Of a stretch of DNA of 64,000 nt, positions 60,115 through 64,000 are shown piece after piece. This DNA comes from Lichenostomus cassidix (Eukaryota > Chordata > Aves > Passeriformes > Meliphagidae). Position 1 is the stretch's first letter. Every line of letters begins with the position of its first letter. The notes below the pieces were generated by a model. The model saw only the letters and a list, made by a program, of their open reading frames with translations, was not told the origin of the DNA and made no database searches. The stretch lies in contig CM039181.1 of NCBI GenBank assembly GCA_008360975.2, positions 6,556,380 through 6,620,379 on the forward strand, written 5' to 3'. A program made the translations under genes and the position numbers.

Positions 60115-60330
60115 AAAAGAGACTGGTGAGGCACTGGACCAGGTTGCCCGAAGAAGCTGTGGGTGCTCCATCCCTGACAATATCAAAAGCCAGGAGAGAT
60201 GGGCCTTGGAGCAACCTGGGATAGTGGAAGGTGGTGGGGCAGGAGGAGGCTGGATGGCAGGGGGGTTGGAATTAATGATCTTTAAGGTCCCTTCCAACCC
60301 AACCCAACCCATTCTGTGCCTCTGTGACTG
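60115..60330 (+). mobile_element. CR1 LINE 3' fragment
   Basis: GAGGCACTGGACCAGGTTGC, GCTCCATCCCTGACAATATC, GCAACCTGGGATAGTGGAAG and GGTCCCTTCCAACCCAACCC are in the order of a sense-oriented avian CR1 3' end, finishing near ATTCTGTGCCTCTGTGA. It is 5' truncated. Confidence 0.92.
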
Positions 60331-62725
60331 CACGATGCACCTTTGTGCAGAACCACACCCAGGACCCCTCTGCACACACCTGTACACCCTGACGCTCACC
60401 TGTGCTCACACACCGGGCAGCACCACGGACAGCTCCCTGCCCAGCCCAGCTCACCGCAGGGCTGCCAGCCGTGCTCGGGAAGCATGGACATTCTTCTGGG
60501 AGCCACAGGCAAAACCAGGCTGGAAACACTTCCATTCCCCACAAAAATGCACCAGCTAAAATCCCTGCTGAGTCCTTTTGGTTTCCAAGGGAATGTTTTT
60601 AGGATCACCTGGTTTAAAAGCTGAGGAAACTTGCCTGCTTGAAAAATATTCCTACAGCTGAGCACATCAAGAAAAGCTTTATTTCTTTATTTTTTATTTT
60701 AGTTCTGCCTGTGATGGTTGTGTGTTCTCACATATATTTCTAAGGCTTTGTATGCAGCATGGTGATACAAGCCAAAACAACAGTGCATCTCCTCATGCTC
60801 CAGCATGAGCCCACAAAATAACTTCTCCCTCAGCCAGGGAAGGCTTCAGAAGCAATGGCCTGGTAGAGATGAAACCCCTAGCTTTAAGGTTCTTGAACAT
60901 GAAATGGTAAAAGCACACTTGGCGTTATTGGGACACAACAGTGGAGATCACCAGGCTCAGTGTTCATTACTTGGGCACAAAGGAGGCTCCTTCAGCAGCA
61001 AGATTGAGCAAGCTGAGCCTGCTGGGGACGTTTAGGAAAGCAGAGTCATGGATGGATGATGTACAGTCTGTGAGTAGAAATTAAGTCCATGACTGGCAGA
61101 CAGGTCTGAGAGACATCAACACACTGAGAGTGACAGACTGTGAGCTGTGCTAATTCTGCATTGGTCTGGATGTACTGCAAAGTTCACAGGGCTCAGGTTG
61201 AAAGTTTAATCTTCAACATCAAGTGCTCCATCAACATCTTTTTTGATCAACTAGACAGAAACTCTTTGCTATACCAACACCCTCTTTCATGGTACAAGAA
61301 GAAACAGATTTTGGGTACTACACGGCAGTAATCACCCAGCCAAGCCTTGAGCTTTGTAGAACCAGGGATGTGGGACTAAACACACAGTTAAACTGTGATT
61401 CTCGGACACTATGTGTGGTCATTCCTCTAGGATTTTTAAAATATGTCTAGCAGGAAAGGTGTTCTGAGTTTCTGTGAATGAGCTGTGCAGAGCATGGATT
61501 TTGTCCAATGACCATGAGACCCTTCAGAGTGCTCTGTGGTGTTCAGCCACCCATAAACACCTCCAAAACCTCTTGAATTAGCAATGCTTATGAGCAATAA
61601 GGGTGTAGATGTGCCAGATACCATCTCTTCCCAGCTTTAACTGATCTGACAGTTAAAATGGGCACCAGGTGGGAGAAAGAAAGCTTCACAGCCACAATTT
61701 TACAGCAAGCACACTGTCCATTCCCCAAATCATGTTGAAGTGGGGCAGAGCCCAGCAGAGAACAGTGCTCAGGGGGAATGTCCCTCCATGGGAAAGCATG
61801 CTGCCATGCAGCCACACTTGCAGCAGGATGAGCAGCTTTATCAGCCTGACACACACACAGGGCTCTCCACTCAGCCAGGAGGATTCACTTGGGCTCAACA
61901 CATGCATGGCCTTGAACTAGCAAATTCAGAGCCAACAGGGTGTCTGCACTGAACTGCCTCACAATGCAGCCATGATCTCTCTCCCCCTGTCTGAGGCTCA
62001 GCCAAGCATGCAGAGTAAAACACCCTCCACTGTCCCTCCCCTTTGTGCTTTCTGGTTGTTTGGTGAGGTGTGATGTGAGACAGGGAAAGACCTTCCTGGC
62101 ATTTATTAGCAATCCTGACTTCTGAGATTTCCTTGCAATCATCCTCCATGACAAACACAGCCCCAGATACTGTGTACAGTGCTGTAATAAAGTCCTGGCT
62201 TTTATTTTTATTTTCAGCCTTGTGGCTGTCAAGCAGCATTTGGGTCTAATCCATGGCATCACCCCCAGGCTGAATGCAGGCAACACAGAGTTGGGCAGTG
62301 AGGATGCAGCATGTGCTTGAAAGCCCAAGCTGGCCTTTGCTCAGAGAGGAAGCAAGTTTGCAGTAGCCCAATCCCTTAAAGAGCTTATCTCCTCCTCTCT
62401 GCAGCAGCACAGGGGGCAATGGTGCAGGAAGGGCTCCAGCCCCTGCCTGCTGATGCAGAGACTCTTTGGACTAGCACAAGGTGTGGATGTTCAGCAGAAA
62501 CCTGAGCAGCTGAAGAGGAATGTCTCTGATCTGCATTTTCAGAGAGGAGAATGGAACACACATCTTCCAAAGGCAGAGGAGCAGATGCACAAACATATCT
62601 GGAGGTCAGCATCACTTTACTCTGGTGAGGAGCTGCTCAGTGAGGCAGACTCTGGCACATCCCAGAAATGAGTACAGATCCTGTTAAACAGGGCACCTAG
62701 TTACAGTTTGAACCTCCTGGCTGGG
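60331..62725. other. Noncoding region, no gene recognised
   Basis: No further repeat or exon recognised. Short frames only. Confidence 0.6.
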
Positions 62726-63720
62726 GCTGAACAACCTGAATATTACAGCCTGAAGAGTGGAAAAAGCCTTTAATGATCTGAGCCAATCTAATTCTACCTA
62801 GATAATCCTCTGGCAATTAGAACATCATAATCAAAAACCCTCTTAAGGGATGGTGGGCAGTTGTGATTTGTAGAGCTCATTGAAAGAGGCTGAAGGCCTT
62901 AAAAGACAAATTATCATCTCCCAGCCCAAATCATTAGTCAAGAAACTTTCCACAAAGGGAATAAACATCTCTGCATCTCCGTAAAATATCTTTCCTGGGT
63001 GAGATCACTTTGAGTAATTAATTTCTAAAAAGCCTGTGCCTGTGTTTGCACTGTAAACACACACACACTGCATCAGAAATTTCCTTTCGGTACATTCTGC
63101 TAAGCTTAAACAAAATTCTTGATTTTAGAAACACTAGACAGGACATTGTAAATCACCACCTTTGAAGGCATAAGTCAATGCCTTCCTTTTGCTAAGTACA
63201 CTTGTAAAAACGCACACAGACATTTTCTAGAACTTTGAACAATTCACTCTCCCGGTAAGACGAAAAATGGTTTGCATACACCTGGTATGGAAAGTGATAT
63301 CTAATCTCTTATGTTTGCGACTGGAGAGCGCTCAGGTCAATCAACATGCAATAGAAGGCAGTGGTAACTCTTATTTTCTATTTAATTTTACAGTCGAGGT
63401 TGAGTATTTGTTTTTCGAAAGATTGGAGGGGTTGGCTGGCAGTGCCAGCGGATCGGACTCTTTTTATCTGCCTGCTTGTTATGAGGAGCAGGCAGGTGCA
63501 AATCAAGCTTTCCAACACGGTCGGCAGCAATAATCCCCACCTGAGCTCTGCCTGGCCACCTGCTCCCCAGGCACACAGATAACCCAGGCTGAAGCTAGTG
63601 CACTTCTAAGTCTTTGCTAAGCACAGGCTCATAAATGACTCAAATTACGGTAACATCAGTGGGTATGACAATAGATCAATATTTGATCGCTGACAGTGAT
63701 TTCTTCCTGATTCACCCCAA
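62726..63720. promoter_or_regulatory. Candidate conserved region with E-box cluster
   Basis: Repeat-free sequence with GGCAATTAGAAC, CAAATCATTAGTC and GAGTAATTAATTTC in its left part. The right part has three CANNTG E-boxes of CAGGTG/CACCTG type at 63493-63498, 63538-63543 and 63557-63562. The first abuts CAAAT, forming CAGGTGCAAAT. It lies about 24 kb past ASCL1. Confidence 0.4.
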
Positions 63721-64000
63721 GGCATGCAGCCCTAGCCCAAGGTAATGCACCTGTGCTTTATGGACAGCCTGTTCAAAGCCTTGCTGAAGATGGCAGCTCA
63801 TTTCCTGATAACCCTCATGCCACCCAGCTTGTTATTAGAGCCAAGGTGTCCTCAAAGCTACTGAATGGTGTGATTTTCTTTCAGCCAGTGATCAAAATCC
63901 ATAAGCTTTGCATGCAGAGGTTGGACCTCAATTTACAGTGGCATTTATTATTTTTATGGGAAATTACCTTCCCCTGCTTAGTGACACATCCATCCTAAAC

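Overview
This window is vertebrate nuclear DNA, most likely from a bird. The evidence is a spliced phenylalanine hydroxylase gene with an avian-type short first exon (protein start MDSQHCKMNGDPFQ), avian-style CR1 LINE fragments, compact introns, and a single-coding-exon ASCL1 gene whose bHLH region and 3' UTR closely resemble those of other amniotes. Identity calls rest on protein and motif recognition from memory; no database search was run. The species cannot be named from the sequence.

Left part (1 to about 27.8 kb): the 5' two thirds of PAH on the minus strand. Nine coding exons are placed to the base (exons 1-9, 951 bp, 317 codons). Each has AG/GT splice sites and an exon length identical to human PAH except exon 1, which is 18 bp shorter. 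They cover the N-terminus, the ACT-type regulatory domain and most of the catalytic domain up to just past the HELLGH iron-binding motif. Exons 10-13 lie beyond the left edge. The introns carry CR1 fragments, an inverted pair of LTR-like repeats flanking exon 3, and short tandem duplications.

Middle part (about 27.8 to 36.4 kb): the shared upstream region between PAH (minus) and ASCL1 (plus), which are head to head. It holds the putative PAH TATA-like promoter, a ten-copy 30-bp minisatellite with an alternating 60-bp higher-order pattern, long T- and A-rich tracts, and an AT-rich, homeodomain-motif-rich segment at about 31.8-32.3 kb that is a good enhancer candidate.

ASCL1 (about 36.47 to 38.94 kb, plus strand): a CpG island with a TATA box, HES-type sites, a U-rich leader, one 218-codon coding exon, a 207-bp intron in the 3' UTR, and a 3' UTR ending at an AATAAA signal. 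ASCL1 is a proneural bHLH transcription factor and PAH is a liver/kidney enzyme. Their adjacency is ancestral synteny, not functional coupling.

Right part (about 39 to 64 kb): no protein-coding exon recognised. It contains a second CpG-rich block without an evident gene (41.0-42.0 kb), microsatellites, a 57-base T run, a CR1 fragment at 60.1 kb and several AT-rich, E-box- and TAAT-containing stretches that look like candidate distal ASCL1 enhancers. No CRISPR, phage, operon or other prokaryotic system is present. The most interesting material is regulatory and structural rather than a new gene system.
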